Origin: Modestobacter italicus
GTDB taxonomy: Bacteria; Actinomycetota; Actinomycetes; Mycobacteriales; Geodermatophilaceae
Assembly: GCF_019799965.1 (NCBI RefSeq)
Contig: NZ_JABGCJ010000011.1
Coordinates: 1-47,126, forward strand
Direction: 5' to 3'
Length of the DNA stretch: 47,126 bases
The notes below the pieces were generated by a model that saw only the letters and a list, made by a program, of their open reading frames with translations, was not told where the DNA came from and did no database searches. The position numbers and the translations under genes were made by a program. Position 1 is the first letter of the stretch, and every line of letters begins with the position of its first letter. Below are positions 7,837 to 15,890 of the stretch, one piece after another.

Positions 7837-8460
7837 TCAGGCGGGGGACGGGGCAGCGCCGCGGGTACGCGGTGCGCGGGTGACCGCCCAGGCGATCAGG
7901 AACGGCACCCCGCCGAAGAGGGCCGCGGTGTAGAGCCCGTCGACGACCGTGCCCAGGTCGTGGTCGCTGTCGGCCAGCGGCCGGCCCAGCGCGAACAGCG
8001 GCAGCACGAGCACCGCCAGGCCCAGCGTGGCCCGCCGGTGCGCCACCGGCCCCCCGCGGCGGGCGACCAGCCCCACCAGCAGCGTGGGCAGAAAGGTGAA
8101 CGCCCATGCGAACACCGGGATGATCGGGCCCTCGTCGCCGAGTGCGGCCAGGTAGAGGTCGTTCCACACCAACGCGAACGCCGAGACGACGGCCAGCCCG
8201 CACCACGCCGACGCGGTGGCGGCACCCAGCCGGTGCGGGCGGGCCAGCACCGCCGCGACGGCCAGGCACACCAGCGCGGAGACGACCAGCAGGACGAGCA
8301 GCGACTGCGGGACGTCGGCGACCTGCCAGCCCGAGGTGATCCGCCGCGGCGCCGGCCACTCCCGGCTGCCGACCACCACCGCCAGCACGGTGAGCAGGAC
8401 CACCACGGCTGCCAGCCCGGTGGAGCCGGTACCGGACGATCTCGGCTCGGGAGCGGTCAT
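7837..8460 (-). CDS. Hypothetical multi-pass membrane protein, paralogue of the gene at 6923-7717
   Basis: The product has 207 residues with an ATG at 8460. A short N-terminal tail is followed by about six hydrophobic segments and a short basic C-terminus. It contains ADVPQSLLVLL, matching TDVPQSLVTFL in the downstream neighbour, and similar segment spacing, so the pair looks like a tandem duplication. It lacks the neighbour's 60-residue soluble N-terminus. There are about 120 bases between the two genes. Function unknown. Confidence 0.82.
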   Translation of the reverse strand: MTAPEPRSSGTGSTGLAAVVVLLTVLAVVVGSREWPAPRRITSGWQVADVPQSLLVLLVVSALVCLAVAAVLARPHRLGAATASAWCGLAVVSAFALVWNDLYLAALGDEGPIIPVFAWAFTFLPTLLVGLVARRGGPVAHRRATLGLAVLVLPLFALGRPLADSDHDLGTVVDGLYTAALFGGVPFLIAWAVTRAPRTRGAAPSPA

Positions 8461-8531
8461 GGCGGGCAGCGTGCCACGGCGATGAGCGCAAGTCGGTCGT
8501 CGACGCCCGGGCGATCCGGGAGACTGTCCCG

Positions 8532-8969
8532 GTGCCCGGGGACGACGCGTTCGGTGACCTGCCGGTGAGTGACCGCCTGGTCGTCCCGGCCGGGGCGCTG
8601 TCGTGGCGGTTCTCCCGGTCCTCGGGGCCCGGCGGGCAAGGGGTCAACACCGCCGACTCCCGTGTCGAGCTCGCGGTCTCGCCGCTGCAGCTGCCCGGGC
8701 TCACCGAGACCCAGCGTCGCCGGCTGACCGAGCGGCTGGGCGACCGGCTGGTCGACGGCGTGCTGACCATCGCCGCCAGTGAGCACCGCCAGCAGCTGCG
8801 CAACCGGGAGGCCGCCCGGGCCCGGCTGGCCGCCGTGCTGCGCGCCGCGATCGCCCCGCCACCGCCGTCCCGGCGCAAGACCAAGCCCTCCCGCGGCTCG
8901 CAGGAGCGGCGGATCCAGGCGAAGAAGCAGCGCGGGGACACCAAGCGGCTGCGCGGCCGGTGGGACTGA
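8532..8969 (+). CDS. arfB: Alternative ribosome-rescue peptidyl-tRNA hydrolase ArfB
   Basis: This 145-residue release-factor-like protein has the catalytic GGQ motif in SGPGGQGVNTADSRVEL (about residues 32-48). It also has a basic C-terminal tail rich in Arg and Lys (RRKTKPSRGSQERR) that enters the mRNA channel of stalled ribosomes. It lacks the codon-recognition domain of true release factors. It hydrolyses peptidyl-tRNA on ribosomes stalled without a stop codon. The GTG at 8532 has no Shine-Dalgarno sequence, and a GAGACT hexamer ends 6 bases upstream, suggesting a leaderless mRNA. The next gene starts within its last codons. Confidence 0.95.
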   Translation: MPGDDAFGDLPVSDRLVVPAGALSWRFSRSSGPGGQGVNTADSRVELAVSPLQLPGLTETQRRRLTERLGDRLVDGVLTIAASEHRQQLRNREAARARLAAVLRAAIAPPPPSRRKTKPSRGSQERRIQAKKQRGDTKRLRGRWD

Positions 8970-9376
8970 GCGCACCGGCCTGGGCAGCTGCGCCGCGGTC
9001 GGTGCGGGCCGTCGTCGGCGGGTACGTGCTGCTGCTCGGTCTCGGCACCGCCGTGCACGTCGTCCACCTGGTCGTCGGTGGGCTGGACCCCTACCCGGGA
9101 CTGCCGGCCTGGCTGACCGGCTACTTCGTCAGCCTCACCGTGCTCGACCCGTTGGCCGCGCTGCTGCTGTGGCGCGGGCGGCGCTGCGGCGTACTGCTCA
9201 CCGGAGCGGTGTTCGTCACCGACGCCGCTGCCAACGGCTGGGCCAACTACGCGCTGGACGCGACCGGCGGGATCACCGTGGGCCGGGTCGGGCAGGCGAT
9301 GATCACCGCAGCGGCGCTGGTGTTCCTCGCGCTCGCCCCACGGCTGTGGCGGCGCGCGGGCCCACCCGCGGGCTGA
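8960..9376 (+). CDS. Hypothetical small membrane protein (138 aa)
   Basis: The GTG at 8960 overlaps the last 10 bases of arfB in another frame, indicating translational coupling. The product has about four hydrophobic segments (first VVGGYVLLLGLGTAVHVVHL, then WLTGYFVSLTVLDPLAALLL) separated by short basic loops, and ends in a basic tail. No known motif or family was recognised. The coupling suggests coexpression with arfB but says little about function. Confidence 0.75.
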   Translation: MGLSAPAWAAAPRSVRAVVGGYVLLLGLGTAVHVVHLVVGGLDPYPGLPAWLTGYFVSLTVLDPLAALLLWRGRRCGVLLTGAVFVTDAAANGWANYALDATGGITVGRVGQAMITAAALVFLALAPRLWRRAGPPAG

Positions 9377-9380
9377 GGCG

Positions 9381-9530
9381 TCAGCGGCGGCGGGCCACGC
9401 GGATCCCGACCAGCACGCCCATCAGCGTCCAGAACGACCCCACGCCCACGCCGGCCAGCACGACCCAGAACGGGACCCGCATCTCGTCGGTCGCCACCTG
9501 CACCAGTCGCTGCTCGGTCTGCTGTTCCAT
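9381..9530 (-). CDS. Small single-pass membrane protein (49 aa)
   Basis: The ATG at 9530 begins MEQQTEQRLVQVATDEM, a short acidic head. A hydrophobic helix follows (VPFWVVLAGVGVGSFWTLMGVLVGI) and a basic end ARRR, which predicts an inner-membrane anchor with its C-terminus in the cytoplasm. A longer frame upstream is Arg/Gly low-complexity and not credible as coding. It converges on the previous gene with a 4-base gap. Function unknown. Confidence 0.55.
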   Translation of the reverse strand: MEQQTEQRLVQVATDEMRVPFWVVLAGVGVGSFWTLMGVLVGIRVARRR

Positions 9531-9654
9531 GGGCGCGAGCCTGGCCGAGCCGCCGCCGGCTCGCCAGCCCCCTCCGCCGGCCATCAGCCCGACCGCCGGC
9601 GCATCGGCAGCAGCAACACGGGAACGGGCCGCGCGCCGCCGTCGTGGTCGGGGA

Positions 9655-9693
9655 GCTCGTGCTCTGCGTCGCGGGCGCGCGCAGAGCACGAGC
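9655..9693. other. Perfect 14-base inverted repeat in the divergent region upstream of the nitrate operon
   Basis: GCTCGTGCTCTGCG (9655-9668) and CGCAGAGCACGAGC (9680-9693) are perfectly complementary, with an 11-base spacer. The region 9531-9856 holds no credible gene. The hairpin lies upstream of both flanking genes, so it is not an obvious terminator. It could be an operator, an attenuator in a long leader, or the end of an unseen small RNA. Confidence 0.6.
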
Positions 9694-9785
9694 GTCGTCG
9701 ACGAACCCCCACCCGCGCCGCCATGTGCTCGCCGCGGCGCGGTGGCGCCCTCGGCGGCCGGTCGCACCGCCGTCGCCCGCCGGGT

Positions 9786-9834
9786 GTGAGACGGACGGAA
9801 CGCGACCTTGACCCGGGCGCCCCCACCGGGAAAC
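9786..9834 (+). promoter_or_regulatory. Candidate GlnR-type site array upstream of the nitrate reductase gene
   Basis: GTGAG (9786), GGAAC (9797), TTGAC (9808) and GAAAC (9830) fall on an 11-base register, with one poor position at 9819. The first pair, GTGAG-N6-GGAAC, differs by one base from the core found at the narK and cynS promoters. This fits the GTNAC-N6-GAAAC pattern of GlnR sites. Promoter hexamers are not clear. Confidence 0.4.
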
Positions 9835-9856
9835 CGGGCCCCCGCACCCTCGGGAT

Positions 9857-12430
9857 GTGTCCGCCGCCGTCTCGTTGCCCACCCCCGGCGTCGGCACGCG
9901 CACCACCGCCACCCACTGCCCGTACTGCTCGCTGCAGTGCGGCGTCACCATGACCGCCGGCGACCGCCCGGCCACGCTCGTGCCGGCCGACTTCCCGACC
10001 AACCGGGGCGGCCTGTGCTCGAAGGGCTGGTCGGCACCCGAGCTGCTCGACCACCCCGAGCGGCTCACCCGCCCACTGGTCCGGGCCGACCCGGCCGACC
10101 GCAGCAGCCCGCTGGTGGAGTCGACCTGGGACGTCGCCCTCGACCGGGTGGTCAGCGCGCTCCGCCGCACCCAGGAGCGACACGGCCGCGACGCGGTCGG
10201 CTGCTTCGGCGGTGGTGGACTGACCAACGAGCAGGCCTACCAGTTCGGCAAGTTCGCCCGGGTCGCGCTGCGCACCAGCGCCATCGACTACAACGGCCGG
10301 TTCTGCATGTCCTCGGCGGCCGGTGCGGCGGTGAAGGCCTTCGGCCTCGACCGGGGGATGCCCTTCCCGCTGTCCGACCTGGGCGAGGCCGACGTCGTGG
10401 TGCTGGTCGGCAGCAACCCGGCCGACACCATGCCGCCGGCGATGCAGTACTTCGACGCCGGCCGTGCCCGCGGCGCCGAGCACGTCGTGGTCGACCCACG
10501 GCGCACGAACACCGCGCGCCACGCGACCCTGCACGTGCAGCCGCTGCCGGGCTCGGACCTGGCGCTGGCCAACGGCCTGCTGCACATCGCGCTGGCCGAG
10601 GGGCTGGTGGACGAGGAGTACGTCGCCGCGCGCACCACCGGCTTCGCCGCCGTCCGGGCAGGGGTGGCCGGCTACTGGCCCGACCGGGTGGAGCGGCTGA
10701 CCGGGGTGCCGGTCGCCCAGCAGCGCCGGATCGTCTTCGCACTCGCCCGGGGGCAGCGGTCGATCGTGCTGACCGCGCGCGGCGCCGAGCAGCACCGCAA
10801 CGGCACCGACACCGCGCTGGCCTGGATCAACCTCGCTCTGGCCCTCGGACTGCCCGGCCGCCCGGGCAGCGGCTGGGCCACCCTGACCGGCCAGGGCAAC
10901 GGGCAGGGCGGCCGGGAGCACGGGCAGAAGGCCGACCAGCTGCCCGGCTACCGGAAGATCACCGACCCGGCGGCCCGCGCGCACGTCGCCGCCGTGTGGG
11001 GAGTCGACCCCGACGACCTGCCCGGCCCCGGCCGCAGCGCCTTCGAGCTGCTGGACGCCCTCGGCACCGACGGTGGGGTGCGCGCCCTGCTGGTGCTGGC
11101 CTCCAACATCGCGGTCTCCGCACCGGACGCCCGCCGGGTGATCAGCCGGCTGCGCGACCTGGACTTCCTGGCGGTCAGCGACTTCTTCCTCTCCGAGACC
11201 GCCGAGCTGGCCGACGTCGTGCTCCCCAGCGCCATGTGGGCGGAGGAGGAGGGCACGATGACCAACCTCGAGGGCCGGGTGCTCCGCCGACGCAAGGCGA
11301 TGGACCCACCCGACGGCGTCCGCGACGACCTCCAGCTGCTCGCCGAGCTGGCCGCCCGGCTCGGCGTCGCGGGTTTCAGCGGGGACGCCGAGACGGTCTT
11401 CGACGAGCTCGGCCGGGCCAGCGCCGGTGGGCCGGCCGACTACTCCGGCATCACCTACCGGCGGATCGACGCCGAGCAGGGCCTGTTCTGGCCGGTCCCG
11501 CACGCCGACCACCCGGGCACGCCGCGGTTGTTCACCGAGCGGTTCGCCACCCCTGACGGGCGGGCCCGGTTCCACCGGGTCGAGCACGCGCCCGCGCACG
11601 AGCAGCCGGACGCCGACTACCCGTACGTGCTGACCACCGGCCGGGTGCTGGCCCAGTACCAGTCGGGCACCCAGACCCGGCGCTCCCGCAGCCTGCAGCT
11701 GATCGCCCCCACGCCGCGAGCCGAGCTGCACCCCGACCTGGCCCGCCGCCTGGGCGTCGGACCGGACGACGTGGTCGAGCTGGCCACCCGCCGCGGCCGG
11801 GCCCGCTTCCACGCGCTGGTCACCGACGCGATCGCACCCGACGTGGTGTTCGCGCCGTTCCACTGGGGTGGCGGGTCCAGCGCCAACGCGCTCACCGACC
11901 CGGCGCTGGACCCGACCAGCCGGATGCCGGCCTTCAAGGTCTGCGCGGTCGCCGTCCGCCGGGTCGGCGGCCCCGAGGAGCGCATCCCGCCACCGGAACC
12001 GGCCACCCAGCCACGCCCCCGACCGCACGAGCCCCCGACGGCCCACACCCCGCACGTCCCGTCCCGGAGGAGGACCACCCGCGTGAAGAGCACCCCACGC
12101 TTCCTGCACGGCGTCTACCCGATCACCGGCGAGGGGCTGGGCAAGCCCGGCCCGCTCGACCCGGCGCTGCGCTACCAGGTCCCGGAGGGGAAGACGGCGC
12201 AGGCGCTGTACTTCCGTGGCGGCAACTCCACCGACGAGCTGGTCTACGTGCTGCTGGTGCGCGACGGCGAGCCGATGCGCTGGTTCCCGATCGGCGCCAA
12301 GGGCGACTGCCACGTGCCGCTGCGGGTGGTGGAGGACCTCGACGGCGGCTCCGTCGTCGAGTTGCACGCCGCCGCGCCGCTGGGCGTGACCGGCGAGCTG
12401 GTGCTCGACCTTGGCCTGGTGGAGGTGTGA
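9857..12430 (+). CDS. Assimilatory nitrate reductase catalytic subunit (molybdopterin oxidoreductase) with fused C-terminal module
   Basis: This 857-residue molybdopterin enzyme probably reduces nitrate to nitrite in the cytoplasm. The N-terminal [4Fe-4S] ligands are visible as CPYCSLQC plus a later Cys in GGLCSKGW. Bis-MGD binding segments follow, with a typical C-terminal molydop-binding domain (VLTTGRVLAQYQSGTQTRRS) ending near residue 700. A Pro-rich linker (about 705-742) leads to a 115-residue module beginning VKSTPRFLHG. That module has its own ribosome binding site and GTG at 12083. The stop overlaps the nirB start, so electrons and nitrite are handled by coexpressed partners. NarB/NasA/NasC-type function is inferred from family and neighbours. 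The GTG start at 9857 lacks a clear binding site. Confidence 0.9.
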   Translation: MSAAVSLPTPGVGTRTTATHCPYCSLQCGVTMTAGDRPATLVPADFPTNRGGLCSKGWSAPELLDHPERLTRPLVRADPADRSSPLVESTWDVALDRVVSALRRTQERHGRDAVGCFGGGGLTNEQAYQFGKFARVALRTSAIDYNGRFCMSSAAGAAVKAFGLDRGMPFPLSDLGEADVVVLVGSNPADTMPPAMQYFDAGRARGAEHVVVDPRRTNTARHATLHVQPLPGSDLALANGLLHIALAEGLVDEEYVAARTTGFAAVRAGVAGYWPDRVERLTGVPVAQQRRIVFALARGQRSIVLTARGAEQHRNGTDTALAWINLALALGLPGRPGSGWATLTGQGNGQGGREHGQKADQLPGYRKITDPAARAHVAAVWGVDPDDLPGPGRSAFELLDALGTDGGVRALLVLASNIAVSAPDARRVISRLRDLDFLAVSDFFLSETAELADVVLPSAMWAEEEGTMTNLEGRVLRRRKAMDPPDGVRDDLQLLAELAARLGVAGFSGDAETVFDELGRASAGGPADYSGITYRRIDAEQGLFWPVPHADHPGTPRLFTERFATPDGRARFHRVEHAPAHEQPDADYPYVLTTGRVLAQYQSGTQTRRSRSLQLIAPTPRAELHPDLARRLGVGPDDVVELATRRGRARFHALVTDAIAPDVVFAPFHWGGGSSANALTDPALDPTSRMPAFKVCAVAVRRVGGPEERIPPPEPATQPRPRPHEPPTAHTPHVPSRRRTTRVKSTPRFLHGVYPITGEGLGKPGPLDPALRYQVPEGKTAQALYFRGGNSTDELVYVLLVRDGEPMRWFPIGAKGDCHVPLRVVEDLDGGSVVELHAAAPLGVTGELVLDLGLVEV
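12066..12085 (+). promoter_or_regulatory. Internal ribosome binding site and GTG start inside the nitrate reductase gene
   Basis: GGAGGAGG (12066-12073) is followed after 9 bases by GTG at 12083, in frame with the large gene and at the exact border of the Pro-rich linker and the last module. This could give a separate 115-residue protein (12083-12430) as well as the fusion. The spacing and strength are better than at the annotated start of the operon. Confidence 0.55.
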
Positions 12431-14967
12431 CCGCCGTGCTCGGTGGGCGCCCCGCAGGCGTGAGCACGCTGCAGTTCGCCATGGACGACGCCGACGGCGT
12501 CGACACCCGGCAGCGGCTGGTCGTCGTCGGCAACGGCATGGCCGGGGCGCGGGTGGTCGAGGAGGTGCTCGAGCGCGGCGGCGGCGAGCAGTTCGCGATC
12601 ACCGTCTTCGGCGAGGAGCCGCACGGCAACTACAACCGGATCATGCTCAGCCACGTGCTCGCCGGCGAGGAGCACGAGGACGACATCGTGCTCAACAGCC
12701 ACGACTGGTACGCCGACCACGGCGTCACGCTGCGAGCGGGCGTCCGGGTGATGCGGATCGACACCCACGCCAAGGTCGTGCACGCCGCGGACGGGACGAC
12801 GACCCCCTACGACCAGCTGGTGCTGGCCACCGGCAGCCGGTCGTTCATCCCGCCGATGACCGGGCTGTACAGCGGCGACGACGAGCTGCTCCCCGGTGTC
12901 TTCGGGTTCCGCACCATCGACGACACCCGGGCGATGCTGGCCGCCGCGGCCGAGCACGAGCGGGTGGTCGTGATCGGCGGAGGGCTGCTGGGCCTGGAGG
13001 CGGCCCGCGCGCTGCAGGGCCACGGGCTGCACGTGGAGGTCGTGCACGCCGGCACCCACCTGATGAACCAGCAGCTGGACCCCGACGGCGGGGCCATCCT
13101 CAAGCAGTCGGTCGAGTCCCTCGGCATCGTCGTCCACCTGGCCACCCGCACGACCGAGGTGGTCGGCCCGGACCGGGTGCGCGGCGTCGTCCTGGCCGAC
13201 GGCCGGGTGCTGGACGCCGACCTGCTGGTGATCGCCGCCGGCATCCGGCCGGTCACCGAGGTCGCGCTGCTCAGCGGCCTGGAGGTGGAGCGCGGCGTCG
13301 TCGTGGACGACCAGCTGCGCACCGACGACCCCGACGTGTACGCGGTGGGGGAGTGCGCGCAGCACCGCGGCGAGCTCTACGGGCTGGTAGCCCCGGTCTG
13401 GGAGCAGGCCCGGGTGCTCGCCGACCTGCTCACCGGTACCGACCCCGACGCCGAGTACCACGGCTCCAGAACGGCGACGAAGCTCAAGGTCGCCGGCGTG
13501 GACGTGGCCACCATGGGCGTCAACCGGCCCGAGCGGGACACCGACGAGTTCCTGGTGATCTCCGAGCCGCGCCGTGGGGTGCACCTGTCGGTCGTCGTCC
13601 GGGACGACAAGCTGGTCGGCGCGACCCTGCTGGGCGACACCCGCAAGGTGGCGTTCCTGACCCAGGCGTTCGACCGGGGCACGCCGCTGCCGGCCGAGCG
13701 GATCCGGCTGCTGGTGGACCTCTCCGACGGCGCCGAGGAGGTGGGCGTCGCCGAGCTGCCCGGTGACTCGCAGGTCTGCAACTGCAACGGCGTCACCAAG
13801 CAGGGCATCTGCGACGCGGTGGCCGGCGGGTGCGGCAGCGTCGGCGCGGTCATGGACGCCACCCGCGCCGGCAAGGGCTGCGGCTCGTGCAAGGCCCTGG
13901 TCAAGCAGGTCGTGGAGTGGGCCGCCGACGGTGACGTCACCGAGGACCCGTCGGCCTCCTGGTACGTGCCCGGGGTCCCGCTGGCCAAGCCGGCGCTGAT
14001 CGCCGCGATCCGCGAGCAGCAGCTCCGCAGCGTCTCGGCGGTCTTCGCCGCCCTCGGACCGGGCGGAGCGGAGGACGCGAAGTCGAAGATGGGCCTCACC
14101 TCGCTGCTGCGCACCGTCTGGGGTGCCGAGTACGAGCAGGAGAACGACGCCAAGTTCATCAACGACCGGGTGCACGCCAACATCCAGCGGGACGGCACGT
14201 TCTCCGTCGTCCCGCAGATGAAGGGCGGGGTGACCACCCCGGCCCAGCTGCGCCGGATCGCCGACGTGGCGGAGAAGTACGAGGTGCCGATGGTCAAGGT
14301 GACCGGCGGGCAGCGGATCGACCTGCTCGGGGTCCGCAAGGAGGACCTCCCGGGCATGTGGGCCGACCTGGGCATGCCCTCGGGTTACGCCTACGGCAAG
14401 AGCATGCGCACGGTGAAGACCTGCGTGGGCACCGACTTCTGCCGGTTCGGGCTCGGCGACTCCACCCAGCTGGGCATCGACCTGGAGACCCGGTTCCAGG
14501 GCATCGAGAGCCCGGCCAAGATCAAGATGGCCGTCGTCGGGTGCCCGCGGAACTGCGCCGAGGCCTACGTCAAGGACGTCGGCGTCGTCGCGGTCGGCAA
14601 CGGCCGGTGGGAGGTGTACGTCGGCGGCGCGGCCGGGGCCAGCGTGCGCAAGGGCGACCTGCTGGCCACCGTCGACTCACCCGCCGCGGTCATGCAGCTG
14701 ACCGGCCGGTTCCTGCAGTACTACCGGGAGAACGCCAACTGGCTGGAGCGCACCTACGACTTCGTGCCGCGGGTCGGGCTGGCGCAGGTCAAGGCGGTGG
14801 TGCTGGAGGGCAGCCCCGAGGTGCTCGCCGACCTGGACGCCGGCATCCAGCGCTCGATCGACGCCTACACCGACCCGTGGGGCCAGGACGGCGCGCAACC
14901 GGCCACCCCCGGCCAGTTCCGCACCGCGCTGCCGCTGGTCGACCTGCCGAAGGTGCCGGTCCGATGA
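12427..14967 (+). CDS. nirB: Assimilatory nitrite reductase (NAD(P)H) large subunit
   Basis: This 846-residue enzyme reduces nitrite to ammonium with six electrons. Domains in order are: an FAD/NAD(P)-binding pyridine nucleotide-disulfide fold (VVVGNGMAGARVVEEV near the start, second GGGLLGLEAARAL); a BFD-like [2Fe-2S] region with C451, C453, C485 and C488; and two nitrite/sulfite reductase ferredoxin-like halves. The siroheme-[4Fe-4S] ligands are C666, C672, C706 and C710 in TCVGTDFC and GCPRNC. All key cysteines are present. The GTG at 12427 overlaps the stop of the nitrate reductase gene and the end overlaps nirD (ATGA). An ATG at 12481 is an alternative start. Confidence 0.96.
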   Translation: MTAVLGGRPAGVSTLQFAMDDADGVDTRQRLVVVGNGMAGARVVEEVLERGGGEQFAITVFGEEPHGNYNRIMLSHVLAGEEHEDDIVLNSHDWYADHGVTLRAGVRVMRIDTHAKVVHAADGTTTPYDQLVLATGSRSFIPPMTGLYSGDDELLPGVFGFRTIDDTRAMLAAAAEHERVVVIGGGLLGLEAARALQGHGLHVEVVHAGTHLMNQQLDPDGGAILKQSVESLGIVVHLATRTTEVVGPDRVRGVVLADGRVLDADLLVIAAGIRPVTEVALLSGLEVERGVVVDDQLRTDDPDVYAVGECAQHRGELYGLVAPVWEQARVLADLLTGTDPDAEYHGSRTATKLKVAGVDVATMGVNRPERDTDEFLVISEPRRGVHLSVVVRDDKLVGATLLGDTRKVAFLTQAFDRGTPLPAERIRLLVDLSDGAEEVGVAELPGDSQVCNCNGVTKQGICDAVAGGCGSVGAVMDATRAGKGCGSCKALVKQVVEWAADGDVTEDPSASWYVPGVPLAKPALIAAIREQQLRSVSAVFAALGPGGAEDAKSKMGLTSLLRTVWGAEYEQENDAKFINDRVHANIQRDGTFSVVPQMKGGVTTPAQLRRIADVAEKYEVPMVKVTGGQRIDLLGVRKEDLPGMWADLGMPSGYAYGKSMRTVKTCVGTDFCRFGLGDSTQLGIDLETRFQGIESPAKIKMAVVGCPRNCAEAYVKDVGVVAVGNGRWEVYVGGAAGASVRKGDLLATVDSPAAVMQLTGRFLQYYRENANWLERTYDFVPRVGLAQVKAVVLEGSPEVLADLDAGIQRSIDAYTDPWGQDGAQPATPGQFRTALPLVDLPKVPVR

Positions 14968-15371
14968 GCCTCGCCCACTCCGACGCCCCTGAGGCACCCA
15001 CCACGGCGCCGGCCCGCGCCGGGACGCCGGCGACCGGGGTCAGCGACGGCCCCGCTGCTCCGGGGCCGGGCGTGCCGCACGTGGTCGGCCGGGTCGACGA
15101 CGTGCCGCCGGGGGAGGGGCGGGCGTTCGTCGCCGGCGGGGTGCAGGTCGCGGTCTTCCGGCTGCGCGACGGTTCCCTGCACGCCACCCAGGCCGCCTGC
15201 CCGCACGCCGGCGGCCCGCTGGCCGACGGGCAGACCGACGCCGACGTGCTGGTCTGCCCGCTGCACCTGTTCGCCTACCGGTGGTCCGACGGCGTCTCCA
15301 CCAGCGGCGCCGCCCCGGTGCGGCGCTACCCCGTGCACGAGGACGCCGGCCGGCTCGTCGTCACCGTGTGA
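14964..15371 (+). CDS. nirD: Nitrite reductase small subunit (Rieske protein)
   Basis: This 135-residue Rieske-type [2Fe-2S] subunit partners NirB. The ligand motifs are C79-P-H81 in CPHAGGPLADG and C98-P-L-H101 in CPLHLFAYRW. The first 35 residues are a disordered Ala/Pro-rich tail absent from most NirD proteins, which are about 100-115 residues long. The ATG overlaps the nirB stop codon (ATGA), so translation is coupled and this is the last gene of the operon. Confidence 0.94.
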   Translation: MSLAHSDAPEAPTTAPARAGTPATGVSDGPAAPGPGVPHVVGRVDDVPPGEGRAFVAGGVQVAVFRLRDGSLHATQAACPHAGGPLADGQTDADVLVCPLHLFAYRWSDGVSTSGAAPVRRYPVHEDAGRLVVTV

Positions 15372-15396
15372 GGGGCGCCCGGCCCGATCGCGGGGG

Positions 15397-15852
15397 TCAG
15401 GGGTGCATGCGGGCACCCCCGAGCACCTTGGCGACGCCGTTCCTCGGGCCGTGGACGGCGAGCCCGACCAGGTCCAGGTCGATCCCGCGCACCGCCTGCA
15501 CCGCCGCCCGGTTCTCCACGTCGCCGCCGGTGGCGAACAGGTCGGCGGTGAACACCGACGTCGGCAGGCCGCGGGCCAGCGCCTTGTCCCGGGCGCCGGC
15601 CAGCAGCGGCGCGGGGCCGGTGAGCACCAGCACGGGCTGGCGGAACATCGCCAGGTAGGCCGTCCCGTCGGCGTCCTCGTACGGGCGGCCGATCAGCTCG
15701 GGCACCGCAGCGGCGATCGCGCTGGACAGGAAGGCGGTCACGTTCAGCTCCTGCCACGGCAGCAGGCCCTCCCGCAGCAGGACGGCGATCTTCGTGGGCC
15801 ACGGCGGGCCCGGCTCCTCCACGGTGGGCAGCGACTCCATGCCGGGCAGCAT
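15397..15852 (-). CDS. DUF2000 family protein
   Basis: The product has 151 residues and matches DUF2000: KIAVLLREGLLPWQELNVTAFLSSAIAAA near the start, then IGRPYEDADGTAYLAMFRQPVLVL, and a late FATGGDVENRAAV segment. The structural family is related to peptidyl-tRNA hydrolase-like folds, but no enzyme activity is established as far as I know. An ATG at 15840 is a second possible start. It is divergent from the AraC-type regulator with only 38 bases between, a common pairing that suggests the regulator controls it. Confidence 0.85.
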   Translation of the reverse strand: MLPGMESLPTVEEPGPPWPTKIAVLLREGLLPWQELNVTAFLSSAIAAAVPELIGRPYEDADGTAYLAMFRQPVLVLTGPAPLLAGARDKALARGLPTSVFTADLFATGGDVENRAAVQAVRGIDLDLVGLAVHGPRNGVAKVLGGARMHP

Positions 15853-15890
15853 CGCGCCGGGCCGCCGGCCTGGGCTTGTACGTTCCTGAC

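Noticed and set aside
9531-9767. N-terminal extension of the 49-residue membrane protein
   Set aside because: Arg/Gly/Pro low complexity over a region with a strong hairpin; the ATG at 9530 gives a normal small membrane protein.
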